DNA of 64,000 bases, taken from Zanthoxylum bungeanum. Lineage: Eukaryota > Streptophyta > Magnoliopsida > Sapindales > Rutaceae. Below the pieces are notes generated by a model, which was not told the origin of the DNA, did no database searches, and was given only the letters and a program-made list of their open reading frames with translations. The translations under genes were made by a program, and so were the position numbers. The stretch spans positions 1-64,000 of the forward strand of contig SKCR01029108.1 of assembly GCA_019454045.1 (NCBI GenBank), given 5' to 3'. This document shows positions 35,761 through 46,981 of the stretch, in pieces; the first letter of the stretch is position 1; each line of letters opens with the position of its first letter.

Positions 35761-37495
35761 CAACAAACTGCTAGGATTGTTGTTCCACAAAGCAAGAGAC
35801 CACATCTTCGAGTCAGAACATCTTACCACCTCGTCGTAGTGGGAGGATAGTACGACTACCTTCTCGATATAGACAAGATGGTGAAGCACAAGTTGCTATC
35901 ACTGATGATGGAAAAGATGACCCATTAACATATAGATGTGCAATGGAAGATCATGACACAGAGAAATGGCTTGAGGCTATGAAACTTGAGATGGAATCCA
36001 TGTATTCCAACTCAGTCTGGGAGCTTGTAGATCTACCTGAAGGAGTAAATCCTATAGGGTGCAAATGGATCTACAAAAGAAAGAGGGGAGTTGACGGTAA
36101 TGTAAGACATTTAAAACAAGGCTAGTGGCAAAGGGTTATACCCAAAAATAAGGAGTTGACTATGATGAAACTTTTTCATCAGTAGCCATGCTGAAGTCCA
36201 TTCGAATCTTGCTTCCCATTGCTGCTCATTATAATTATGAAATTTGGCAGATGGATGTCAAGACAGCCTTTTTGAATGGCTGTCTTGAAGAGACCATCTA
36301 TATGGAGCAACCAGAAGGTTTTATTAGCAAGGACGAAAAGCAAAAGGTTTGCAAGTTGCAAAGGTCTATCTATGGACTTAAGCAAGCGTCCAGATCTTGG
36401 AACATGAGATTTGATGAGGCGATCAAATCTTATGGCTTTGTCCAAAATCCTGATGAATCTTGTGTTTATAAATTCATCAAGGACAAGCGAGTGGTCTTTC
36501 TAATACTTTATGTTGATGATATTCTACTTATTGGGAATAATGTAGAACTATTATCAGACGTAAAGGCTTGGCTAGCTGAACAATTCCAAATGAAAGATTT
36601 GGGAGAAGCAAGTTATATTCTTGGGATCTGTCTTATTAGAGATCGCAAGAAAAAGGTGCTAGCTCTGTCTCAGGCATTTTATATTGACAAGATGCTTGTT
36701 AGATATTCAATGCATAACTCCAAGAAAGGTAACTTACCTTCCCGTCATGGAGTTGTTCTTTCTAAAAGGCAGTGTCCTTCGACATCCCAAGAGGAAGAAG
36801 ATATGAGACGGATTCCATATGCATCGGCAGTAGGGAGCTTGATGTATGCTATGCTATGCACAAGACCTGATATATGCTATGCAGTGGGAATAATTAGTCA
36901 TTTTCAGTCAAATCCAGGATTAGATCATTGGGTAGCAGTTAAGCATATTCTCAAGTATCTACGGAGAACGAGGAACTATATGCTTGTTTATTCTGGCAGG
37001 GATTTGATTCCGATTGGATATACTGATTCTGATTTTTAATCAGATACAGATGATCGAAAGTCGATATCTGGATCAGTGTTTACTCTTGGTGGGGGAGCTA
37101 TAGTTTGGAGAAGCATCAAACAATCATGTATTGCTGATTCAACTATGGAAGCCGAATATGTGGCTACTTGTGAAGCTGCCAAAGAAGCGGTTTGGCTCCG
37201 AAAGTTCTTTACCGATCTGGAAGTGGTTCCAGATATGGACAAGCCATTGTCACTTTATTGTGATAATAGTGGTGCAGTGGCTAATTCCAAATAACCAAGA
37301 AGCCACAAGAGATCAAAACATATTGAGGGGAAATATCATGTGATTAGGGACATTGTGCAACGCGGAGACGTGGTTGTTCTAAAGATTCCATCTGCAGAGA
37401 ATCTAGCCGATCCTTTTACCAAGACGCTGCCTGTAAAGAGTTTTGAGGGGCATCTAGAAGGATTGGGGATTAGAGACATGTCTCATTTGCTTTAG
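35761..37495 (+). pseudogene. CopE reverse transcriptase and RNase H
   Basis: The RT start is at 35943 (WELVDLPEGVNPIGCKWIYK). A shift near 36,110 and a TAA near 36,150 precede the long open stretch 36188-37039. That stretch carries [26 protein letters not shown] and an intact LYVDDILLIGN catalytic motif (36509-36520). RNase H begins GYTDSDF. It has a TAA at 37037 where relatives have Gln, continues with [20 protein letters not shown] and [13 protein letters not shown], then has a second TAA near 37,292. It ends at 37495 just before the purine tract. Both RNase H stops are single-base changes from sense codons. Confidence 0.92.
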
Positions 37496-37509
37496 GGCAA
37501 GTGGGAGTT
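37496..37509 (+). other. Polypurine tract of CopE
   Basis: GGCAAGTGGGAGTTTG-like sequence directly after the pol stop codon and directly before the 3' LTR. Confidence 0.9.
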
Positions 37510-39408
37510 TGTTGGGATTTGTATGCCCGACAAGCAAATATGTTCGAAACATGATTGATTAATAAATTTCTGATTCTATTTTATTCCATGTATGAATTTT
37601 GATTTGCTTTATAAAATTCATGAAAATTCTGTGATTATTTATGTAGCTTTAAATTAAACATATATGTGTATGTAAAATGTTACATGCATATATGCATGGA
37701 TAAAATTTAAAGAGTAATAATCAAAATTTGTCCATGACTATGATTTGAAGTTGGGAATCTTCAAATCCAAAGTCATAAATACAGTTCATTCCATTTATGA
37801 ATGATATAGTTCTATCCAGACTATATTATGTAGAGACATAGAAATGAATGTGTTTTATATAATAAGATTATATTGGACAGGACCAGATAAAATTGAAAAG
37901 TTCTAATAATTTCCGTTAAATAAAGAACATCAATTTTATCATAATGATGGTCATATATGTGATAATCTTAATTCATTATATTTAGCAGACTCCTATATCA
38001 TATTAATTTATTCTTTAATTTACTCGGTATGATTTTGTATTTATTACATTTCGTAAACCTTGTATTTTAGGAATGAGTTGAATGAATAGTTGGGAATGCT
38101 AACCTGATATAATGAAATCCGTTCATAAGATTCTCTTGTTTGTTAGTTCAAGACCTGAACGATTAGCGCACAAATTCATAAAAGTTATGAATTTTGTTCA
38201 CTTGAGAACTAACGGAAGTCAAGGATAAAGATGTAATTGGAGAGGTTAACAGATATTTTATACCTAGCTCCTTTACGAATCTGTTATGGAGGATCATTGC
38301 ATAGGTAATGACTATATCAATGGACGAATACTTTGAGTAATAAATTCTATAATTCTGAGAGTGCAATTCTGGGTATTTAGTGGAGTTACTCCAGAATTAA
38401 TAATTTTGTTTGATTAATAAAAGAGTTTATAATTAATCGACGGAATTATTGGAGCTTAGAATTATAGGTCCATCGGTCCCCTCGTCATCTTCTATCACTG
38501 TTCGAACGATTATAATTGCGAAGAAAAATAGTTGAGAATTATTTAAAATAATTATGAATTATTTTACACTCTAATTATTCCATATAGCTCTGTTTGGAAA
38601 TTATGACAAATGTTGTCTTAATATATATTTATTAATAGTTAATGTATCTATTTATTAATTTATGAAATTAATATTTAATTAATTGATTAATTAAAATTTT
38701 AATTTAAAAAGATTATTTCAAAAGTTGAAATTTTGAAATTATTTTTTTAATGAATTATCTTTGATAAATTATGTGATAAATATTAAAGGATTTTGTTTTG
38801 TTTTTTTTTTAAAAAATCAAAATTGATAGGATTTTGCTTGGAAAATCAAAATCTTGGGATAGAATTAGAATTCTATTTGATGATCAAAAGTTGATCCAAA
38901 AAGATAGAAAACAAATCCTTTTAAAATTGAAAAACGTGAGCTGTGTTGTTTTCAATTTAAAAAAATCACTTTTGATCAAAGATTTAAAAAGTGAGACAGC
39001 AACAAAAAACGAGAGCAGGGTGAGAGAAAAAGAAAAAGGAAATAGTTTTCATTTTGATTTTTCTTGGTTTGGTTTTAAGAAAACTAAAAAGAAAATAACC
39101 CTACAGGATTCGTCTCATGTGTTGAGTACACGAATCCTTCACTAAAACTATAGTGTTCTTCGCATTTATTTTCACGCCCACACGTGCTGTTTGAGGTGAG
39201 GAGATAAGACGAGGAAGATCGTGGTTCAAAGAATCGATTTACAAAGAGATCCAGATCTAAAGGTATATTTCTAACCTGAGTTCTAAATAATTTTATTATT
39301 AATATACTAGAAAATACGGATCCGGTTTTGATTGTTCATGTGTGAAAATTAAATTTTTTCCTGTTACCAAACACGATTTCCGCCGCGCATGAACTCTGAA
39401 AACCAACA
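37510..39408 (+). repeat. 3' LTR of CopE
   Basis: It starts TGTTGGGATTTG and ends AAAACCAACA, followed by the GCATG duplication. Most differences from the 5' LTR are C/T or G/A substitutions and length changes in A/T runs. Confidence 0.95.
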
Positions 39409-39413
39409 GCATG

Positions 39414-40252
39414 TATGCATGAGATGCGTATGATGCATGGAATATATAAGTCGGACCCATTATAATTTTAAAGCATTCAATTATACTATTGCACGGTGCA
39501 AACTTGTCCCAGTTGAAAGGCCCAACAGGTTTACACTTTTGTGATAACATGACTAAATAACTTCAACTGGTACGGTGCCTAAATAGAAAGTGGCCCATCG
39601 GCATTTTAGAAGCTTTTGGCCCAACTGTCATAAAACACGGACTCGTCCCAGTTTAAATGGCCCAACAAGCCCATACCTCATGACAAGAGGTCCAACTGAA
39701 TCCAAATGACGATGGTCCTAAACGCAAGTATAAAGGAATAGTTTCTGTTAGTCTTACGACTATAGTTCATATGCGGGTTTATAAGGGGTATAACAAAGGA
39801 TCTCTCATCGACGAAGGGTTGCCCACACTAGGTCTCCCCACTCAAGGGTCCGAGCGACCAAATGAGCGCACCTTTTTTATACATTAAGGTATGTGTCAAC
39901 GAGTTATGGTGCGTGACTGACTGTCAAATGGATTTCCCATTGTAGATTCCCCAGAGGGAGGGTGGAGCGAACTCTCTTAAATACCCAAGCCTCTTAGGCT
40001 CTTTTCGCTTGGGGACAGAAATAAACAACGAGTCCTCCAAATTAGTCCATCACAGTAAGCTACGAGTACATGATTATCTAGGTGCCTTCACAGCTTTTCC
40101 TTTTAGAAATGTAGTGAATGAAGGAAGACACCAAACCATTACCTAGCCTTAATAATGCCTTCGATTAAACCCCTTTCAACCCACGGTAGGCACGGTTAAT
40201 TAAAGCACAAATCACAAAAATTACAAGGCATTATTTCGGGGCCGATTCTCTG
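39414..40252 (-). other. GypD leader
   Basis: Non-coding sequence between the CopE insertion and the GypD primer site. No protein similarity is visible. The antisense-looking frame 39299-39550 crosses the CopE boundary and is spurious. About 39,800-40,030 is richer in G/C than the surroundings. Confidence 0.65.
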
Positions 40253-40270
40253 TCCCCAATAGAGTCGCTA
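40253..40270 (-). other. Primer-binding site of GypD (tRNA-Arg type)
   Basis: The minus strand reads TAGCGACTCTATTGGGGA, resembling the TGGCGACTC..GGGGA site of Ogre-type elements, three bases inside the 5' LTR. It identifies the right-hand LTR as the 5' one. Confidence 0.75.
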
Positions 40271-40273
40271 GAC

Positions 40274-42371
40274 TGTAGACAACAGAAATCAGCGACGCTG
40301 TTCTAGGCTCGCGGCCTAGTTTGGAGTACGGAGTAGCCCACAGGAGAACTAAACCGGAGAAATAACATGGAGTCGCCACCCGGTGTGAACCGGGGAAATG
40401 ATTTAAGGCCGCACTCACCCCTCGCAATGGAAGACATCAAACCATTGGGTTCGGAATGGTCCCTTACTTATGCCACTTGTAATGAAAAGATTTGTGCAAT
40501 AACTTAATCGAGTCTACGCAACATATTCAAGAATAACCTATACCTAGTTTGCATTCAAGAGAATAAACCCTATGTCTAAGTTTGCATGCTTTGAAAGTAA
40601 GTCATTATAACGGCAAGCATACAATATCACACAATGAGCATATTGAACCATTCAATACAAAAATAAACAAATAATCATTTAAGCACAAACGTAAACTAAA
40701 TTCCTAATGCGAAAGCAAAGAATTAAATCATGCATAAAGAAATAACATAATCATATTTAAAATAAATAACACACTAGACTAAATCATGCTTAAATAATAA
40801 ATAATATACTAGTAACCTAATCATGCTAAATAATCTACTAGACTAAATCATGCTCGAATACAAGGTTGGATGAAATGAAATACATGTGTCTCTCAAGTGG
40901 TACGTGGCATTGTATCCCAAGTACAAACCACACTACCGTCCATTCGGATTCTGCTACGGAATTTACGTCCGGGTTTCCATCCGATATACCGCAAGAGAGA
41001 ACACATATTCCGTTCATCCGAAAATCACATCATGCACCAATCCACAATACTCATATGAAATAAAGTACTAAAATGAATAAAAAAATAAAAGATAATAAAT
41101 AAAGAAGGTTCCCTCAGGTCTAACCTCTTTTGTCGTCTATCGGAAGTGCGGTACGCGGTTGTCGGAAGGGTTGATGCTCCATAACTCCTCCGGTTCACTG
41201 GTTCAACGTTTTCATTCGCTGTTTTGCTGCTGTTTTTTAGTCACTATTTTTGCTGTATTAAGGGACTATTTTTGCGGTTATTTTAGGGTTTGGGGCTGCA
41301 ATTTCTGGTGTAGTTTTGGGGCGAATTCTGGACAGTTTTACTGCAGTTTCTAGGTAGTATTCAGTGGTGTTTTGCGGCATATTCTGGGGCTATTTGCGGT
41401 GGTTAAAAGATACAGTTCAGAGGCAATTTTTGTGGGGATAAAAGTTGTAGTGCATGGGGCGATGAGCAGTGCAGTTTTGGCGTGAATATAGGGCTGTTTC
41501 TGGGCAGAATTTGGGACTATTTTTTGTGTGAATAGGTGGCTGATTTCTGGGCAGTTTACGCGTGGATGGATGGTGATTTTTGGGTAGTTTATGCGTGAAT
41601 GGATGGGTGATTTTTAGGTATGTTTTCAGGGCCTTTGCTACGGCAGTGAAGGGTGGTTTTTGGGTATGGTTCACGGCAATGAAGGGTGGTTCTTTTGGCG
41701 TGAGTGCTTAGGGAGATGAGGGGGCGTGAATGCTAAGGTTTTCTTATTTGTGTTTTCGTGAGATTGAGCTACGGTCTCTAAGGTTGAGTTTAAGGTTTCT
41801 TTTTATAGGCAAAGGGTTGGGGTTTACCTTGTTTGAAAAGGGAAATGATTTGTGTAATTATGGGAGATATTTTAAATTAGTGTGTGATAAGGAAAGATCT
41901 TTTAATTAGGGAAGTGATTTGATTTTTATTTGATTTCTTCTCTTTTAGTTAGGGATATGATTTGGTTTTGATTAGGAAAGGGATCCATGGGATTTCTTTA
42001 ATTTAGGAAGGGGATTTGGCTTGATTTATGCATGTGTTTAATGTGTGATTTTTGTTAATTTAGAATGTGAATGGGAGTGACTTAGAGTGGCTTGGGCGTG
42101 AGTTTGGTCCATTTTGGTGGGCTTGGGTGTTTGGTTTGGTGATGTGTGGGCTTGGTGTGTGGTTTATGGGGGTTTAGGCTAAGGGTGTGTTTTAAAACGG
42201 AGGTCCAACAAGCAAACTCGAAGCATAAACAAACGAATTAATTCCAACAATGTGTCAATTCTTGACTCTTCCCTTTCGACGTTCGTTTCCCGCGGCTTCC
42301 ACAATTAAAGAGGTAGTGTCTCCATGTGAGACTCATCATCAGGACTTATATGCAAAAATGCAGTGCCTACA
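40274..42371 (-). repeat. 5' LTR of GypD
   Basis: It is the counterpart of 23185-25324 (2098 against 2140 bp), bounded by TGTAGACAACAG and GTGCCTACA, and followed by the CTTGT duplication and GypF coding sequence. The antisense frame 40866-41063 matches one at 23777-23974 only because the LTRs match. Confidence 0.9.
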
Positions 42372-42960
42372 CTTGTGCAGTATCTGTCTCAATGGATGGT
42401 CGGTATATACCCCGATAGGGTGGGCTTTAAAATAGGGGCGCAAATTCTTCGCCGCAGTGACTAATGACAAAGCCACCAGCTCATGAGTTGGGTACTGAGT
42501 TTCCTCATCCAATAGGTCTTACTTGTATAGTACACTGGCCTTTGGATTTCATCCACTTCCTGCACTAACACCGAACTCACAGCATACTCAGAGACAGCTA
42601 AGTATAGAAATAATGTCTCATCTGGGATCGGTTTCGCTAATAGTGGAAGTTGGGCCAAGTACTCCTTGAGTTGTTGGAATGTATCCACACACTCAGTTGT
42701 CCAGCTGACTTCTTTCTTGGCCTTCTTGATCAGTTGGAAGAAGACGTGACACTTGTTGGTGGCTTTAGAGATGAATCGGTTTAGTGCCGCCATCTGACTC
42801 GTTAAACTCTGTTCTTCTTTGACCATCCTCGGGGTTTTAAGTCCAATACTACTTAGATTTTCTGTGGGTTTGCTTGGATGCCTCGTGCACTGACTATGTA
42901 TCCCAGAAAATGGATTGGTGGCCCTTTCCCGTATAGCAGTTACCAAAAGTAGCATGGTTT
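42372..42960 (-). pseudogene. GypF RT C-terminus and RNase H start
   Basis: The minus-strand frame 42955-42461 carries the end of gypsy RT: SQMAALNRFISKATNKC, FFQLIKKAKKEVSW, LKEYLAQLPLLAKP, then LFLYLAVSEYAVSSVLVQE from RNase H. A one-base loss near 42,520 shifts the frame. The rest (LRPYFKAHPIGVYTDHPL) continues to 42372 and picks up at 23184 across GypD. The catalytic part of RT is absent, as the homology stops near 42,955. The first part is also present in the tandem duplicate as frame 45400-45164, which breaks at the duplication joint. Confidence 0.85.
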
Positions 42961-43294
42961 AATGAGGTTAGAAAACATGGAAATTCATGGGGGAGTTAGA
43001 ACGTACCAGTCAGTCTGGACTGGGGGGAGGAGTACTCGGAATGAGATTCGAGTCAGCCAGAGCCGAAGGGTTAACGAGTCGCGATAGTGGCCTCTATATT
43101 CAAATGTCTTCTTTACCCTAGCTCAGGCTTTGTGGTGGATTTTTGGGATATCACCCCAATAGGCTGCAAATGACACGAATGTTAGAAGGTTATGCAAATC
43201 AGTCTAAAGGAAGAGATAAGATCAAGTTATTACCTCATACTCGTAAAATGTTTGCGACTACGAAGCCTTCACCGTCTTCTCACTGATGCATTCC
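42961..43294 (-). other. GypF sequence between ORF1-like region and RT tail
   Basis: I see no coding similarity or repeat. It is present again at about 45,406-45,739 in the duplicate. It probably contains the deletion joint that removed gag, protease and most of RT. Confidence 0.5.
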
Positions 43295-43979
43295 TTAAGG
43301 ACCCCCGACCCAGAACCACTTGTCCTTAAAATTCTTGTTAGTGGCTGGGAGATTGATGATGACCTGAGGACCCCAACATGAGATGAAAGGTAATACCAAT
43401 CCTTGTATTCTTTTGGGTTGGCATTCATTCGGTACAACCTTTACAATTCGGAGAAGGTCAGTTCTCCTAGCCCGGCTCGGCTCCATATCACGAAGAGACA
43501 AGCCAACCCCTCCATCCATTCAAGTTTAGCTGGCACGGGGCCAAATTCATGGCTGCCAACATCTTCACAAAGTATTTTTGCATGGGCAAACGTAGCCCCT
43601 ATGTCGAAAAAGGCTGTGCACGGCGCTACCCGACCATTATAAGCCGGCTCGCCAGATCATCTTCATCAGGAACTTGAAGACTGATTGCCTCAGGGATATC
43701 AAATCTTTCACTTAGCTACTATAAGCCAGCTTCGTTTATTGATGAGGCTCAATCCATGTCTATGTTTACAAAGTCGAGCTCGGGGTGGTTTGGCTCAGGT
43801 CGGGTGACCCTTTTATGGTTGTCTTGTCTTTCTTCTTCTGATGCGGTCGGTGTGGTGTTATAGTCATCGGGACTTTCTGATCCTAAGATGTGCACGACCT
43901 CGAGCCTCGGTGGCACAGTGGGAGGAATGGTGTTGAGTGGAGTGGGAGAGAAAGACTCGGAGTCTGACATTCCTAGCAA
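43295..43979 (-). pseudogene. GypF ORF1-like protein, copy 1
   Basis: Two minus-strand frames lie in series. 43979-43749 opens with MLGMSDSESFSPTPLNTIPP, low complexity and acidic towards its end. 43519-43295 reads KRIQGLVLPFISC, then KNFKDKWFWVGGP. The KDKWFWVGG block recalls the 'putative gypsy type transposon' domain seen in an ORF upstream of some plant gypsy elements; this is from memory and uncertain. The frames are separated by stops. The same region recurs at 45740-46424 with one visible residue change (W to R) in the second frame. Confidence 0.5.
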
Positions 43980-44538
43980 GGCATGACCCGAGGCGAGAAG
44001 TTAGTTCACATACTCGATTAATAATGCACATTAAAAGTAGGGTTATCATCTTAATCCCTACCGAGTATCTAACCCTAAAAAAACTCTAAAACGCTATAAT
44101 AATGGCGGAATAGTAAGTTTTCAAGCATAAACATATGAAATGCATCCACAAAATCAAGAAACGCATGCCTCTTATACCTAACAAACCCAGAAAGAGCATA
44201 CCTACGTACATATACACAAATAATATACAGACACCCGCATACATAAGCCCACCCTCATACCACCATTATCGTAAAAAATCCCAAGAAACCAAGGCACAGA
44301 CACGAACATTCAGAGCAGCAGAGTACATAAACATAAAATAAAAGTAAAGAGAGGGATGTTCAAATAAGAACTTACTTGTTTCCAAAATAAAGAGAGTCAT
44401 CAACAAGCTACAAATGGTGTTGAAGGACCGAGGTTCCAGATAACGGGAGAATCTTTGGAGTTCTTTGAAGAAGACGAAGTTACTAAAAGAGGACAATGGC
44501 GTTCAATTATCTTCTAAATAGACGGCTCAGGTTGATCT
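43980..44538 (-). other. GypF leader-like sequence, copy 1
   Basis: Non-coding. The antisense frames 44135-44341 and 44266-44496 have no family resemblance. It ends at the family-B LTR start at 44539. Confidence 0.5.
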
Positions 44539-45170
44539 TGTTGGGGCTGTTGTGGAATCCCTAGGGTCGGAATGGTAGCCATAGCTCTAAGCTTTAATCT
44601 ACAGTTCCAAACTCTTATTAATTGTTCCAAGTCCAACATGAACATCTTTGACCTAAATTATAAGAATGTTGTGTTTATATTTCTAAAGTATCCTAACACA
44701 ATTGATTAGCCTTATTTCAGCATTAAGCTATGTGATCATGCATCTAATACACAAATGAACATAGCTTTTGAGAAGATCAAACATTACCTAGTAAGCTTGA
44801 TACAGGATCCAATCTACTTCTCCTTTTTTGAAATTGTTGGAGAACCTCCAAGGTGTTTCCAATGCTACCAAGCTTCACTTCAAGATCCAATCTTGATTTC
44901 TCCTAAATGAAATGTTGTAGAGACCTCACAAGCTTCTCTAAACACTTCTCTAATTTAGGCTAATCTCTCTAAGAATTTTCTTGTATTTTTACTTGTACTT
45001 GTAATTAAAACCTTCCTAAAGCTTGCTATTTATAGCAAAACTTAGGCAATTTTTAATTAATAAAAGTTGTAATCAACTTTAAAGTGGGCTTAATCTAATT
45101 TGTCCAAATATGTATAATTAGGTGTGACTAATCTCCATTGTCTCCCACTTTAATTTATTCTACTTAAATC
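44539..45170 (-). repeat. Truncated family-B LTR in duplication copy 1
   Basis: It begins TGTTGGGGCTGTTGTGG and follows the Cop2 LTR for 632 bp, then stops at the duplication joint. It shares with the Cop2 LTR the approximately 500-bp deletion relative to the CopA LTR, so it was copied from the Cop2 LTR. Confidence 0.9.
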
Positions 45171-45739
45171 TTGATCAGTTGGAAGAAGACGTGACACTTG
45201 TTGGTGGCTTTAGAGATGAATCGGTTTAGTGCCGCCATCTGACTCGTTAAACTCTGTACTTCTTTGACCATCCTTGGGGTTTTAAGTCCAATACTACTTA
45301 GATTTTCTGTGGGTTTGCTTCGATGCCTCGTGCACTGACTATGTATCCCAGAAAATGGATTGGTGGCCCTTTCCCGTATAGCAGTTACCAAAAGTAACAT
45401 GGTTTAATGAGGTTAGAAAACATGGAAATTCATGGGGGAGTTAGAACGTACCAGTCAGTCTGGACTGGGGGGAGGAGTACTCGGAATGAGACTCGAGTCA
45501 GCCAGAGCCGAAGGGTTAACGAGTCGCGATAGTGGCCTCTATATTCAAATGTCTTCTTTACCCTAGCTCAGGCTTTGTGGTGGACTTTTGGGATATCACC
45601 CCAACAGGCTGCAAATGACACGAATGTTAGAAGGTTATGCAAATCAGTCTAAAGGAAGAGATAAGATCAAGTTATTACCTCATACTCGTAAAATGTTTGG
45701 GACTACGAAGCCTTCACCGTCTTCTCACTGATGCATTCC

Positions 45740-46424
45740 TTAAGGACCCCCGACCCAGAACCACTTGTCCTTAAAATTCTTGTTAGTGGCTGGGAGATTG
45801 ATGATGACCTGAGGCCCCCGACATGAGATGAAAGGTAATACCAATCCTTGTATTCTTTTGGGTTGGCATTCATTCGGTACAACCTTTACAATTCGGAGAA
45901 GGTCAGTTCTCCTAGCCCGGCTCGGCTCCATATCACGAAGAGACAATCCAACCCCTCCATCCATTCAAGTTTAGCTGGCACGGGGCCAAATTCATGGCTG
46001 CCAACATCTTCACAAAGTATTTTTGCATGGGCAAACGTAGCCCCTATGTCGAAAAAGGCTGTGCACGGCGCTACCCGACCATTATAAGCCGGCTCGCCAG
46101 ATCATCTTCATCAGGAACTTGAAGACTGATTGCCTCAGGGGTATCAAATCTTTCACTTAGCTGCTACAAGCCAGCTTCGTTTATTGATGAGGCTCAATCC
46201 ATGTCTATGTTTACAAAGTCGAGCTCGGGGTGGTTTGGCTCAGGTCGGGTGACCCTTTTATGGTTGTCTTGTCTTTCTTCTTCTGATGCGGTCGGTGTGG
46301 TATTATAGTCATCGGGACTTTCTGATCCTAAGATGTGCACGACCTCGAGCCTCGGTGGCACAGTGGGAGGAATGGTGTTGAGTGGAGTGGGGGAGAAAGA
46401 CTCGGAGTCTGACATTCCTAGCAA
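45740..46424 (-). pseudogene. GypF ORF1-like protein, copy 2
   Basis: It is the duplicate of 43295-43979. The frame 46424-46194 is identical in translation to its partner. The frame 45964-45740 differs at one residue (SCRGPQ against SCWGPQ). The stops separating the frames are shared, so the gene was already broken before the duplication. Confidence 0.5.
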
Positions 46425-46981
46425 GGCATGACCCGAGGCGAGAAGTTAGTTCACATACTCGATTAATAATGCACATTAAAAGTAGGGTTATCATCTTAAT
46501 CCCTACCGAGTATCTAACCCTAAAAAAACTCTAAAACGCTATAATAATGGCGGAATAGTAAGTTTTCAAGCATAAACATATGAAATGCATCCACAAAATC
46601 AAGAAACGCATGCCTCTTATACCTAACAAACCCAGAAAGAGCATACCCACGTACATATACACAAATAATATACAGACACCCGCATACATAAGCCCACCCT
46701 CATACCACCATTATCGTAAAAAATCCCAAGAAACCAAGGCACAGACACGAACATTCAGAGCAGCACAGAGTAACATAAACATAAAAGTAAAGAGAGGGAT
46801 TTTCAAAGAAGAACTTACTTGTTTCCAAAATAAAGAGAGTCATCAACAAGCTACAAATGGTGTTGAAGGACCGAGGTTCCAGATAACGGGAGAATCTTTG
46901 GAGTTTTTTGAAGAAGACGAAGTTACTAAAAGAGGACAATGGCGTTCAATTATCTTCTAAATAGACGGCTCAGGTTGATCT
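46425..46981 (-). other. GypF leader-like sequence, copy 2
   Basis: Duplicate of 43980-44538. Non-coding; the plus-strand frame 46580-46960 has no family resemblance. Confidence 0.5.

Larger units (their letters stand above)
30172..39408 (+). mobile_element. CopE: young Ty1/copia element (Angela-like by LTR size and RT)
   Basis: LTRs of 1902 and 1899 bp (30172-32073, 37510-39408) are nearly identical. Perfect GCATG duplications lie on both sides (30167-30171 and 39409-39413), and the primer site and purine tract are in place. By eye the LTRs differ at about a dozen substitutions plus about nine small indels, under 1 percent substitution. It reads left to right, opposite to its host GypD. The whole gag-pol can be followed, but it carries at least eight single- or double-base shifts and three stops. 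The lineage name is an impression from motif memory, not a search. Confidence 0.95.
23185..42371 (-). mobile_element. GypD: Ogre/Tat-type Ty3/gypsy element, internally deleted, carrying CopE
   Basis: The LTRs 23185-25324 and 40274-42371 start TGTAGACAACAG and end CAGTGCCTACA. CTTGT flanks both outer ends, 19.2 kb apart. The primer-like site next to the right LTR shows that it reads on the minus strand. Minus CopE the interior is only about 5.7 kb: leader, a short ORF start, RNase H, second RNase H, integrase and a 2.4-kb 3' region with a minisatellite. Gag, protease and nearly all of RT are deleted, so it was presumably mobilised in trans or deleted after insertion. Confidence 0.9.
42726..45170. 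repeat. Tandem segmental duplication, copy 1 (2445 bp)
   Basis: From TTGATCAGTT (42726) to TACTTAAATC (45170) the sequence is repeated immediately as 45171-47609, with roughly 1 percent substitutions plus small indels by eye. The unit spans GypF RT tail, the ORF1-like region, GypF leader and the first 632 bp of a family-B LTR. At the joint, LTR sequence passes into RT-tail sequence with TC shared. Confidence 0.93.
21361..46981 (-). mobile_element. GypF: Ty3/gypsy (Tat-type) remnant, split by GypD
   Basis: Two blocks, 21361-23184 and 42372-46981, are halves of one minus-strand gypsy element. The RT/RNase H frame that leaves the right block at 42372 resumes at 23184, with CTTGT duplicated at both joints (23180-23184 and 42372-42376). 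From 5' to 3' it has an ORF1-like region (duplicated), the RT C-terminus, RNase H, a second RNase H and integrase. Most of gag, protease and RT is missing at a break near 42,960. The 3' end lies left of CopA and the 5' end lies right of Cop2, both outside the window. Confidence 0.85.

Noticed and set aside
44135..44496. Frames in both strands, repeated near 46,580-46,960
   Set aside because: Non-coding GypF leader copied by the tandem duplication; no recognisable domain.
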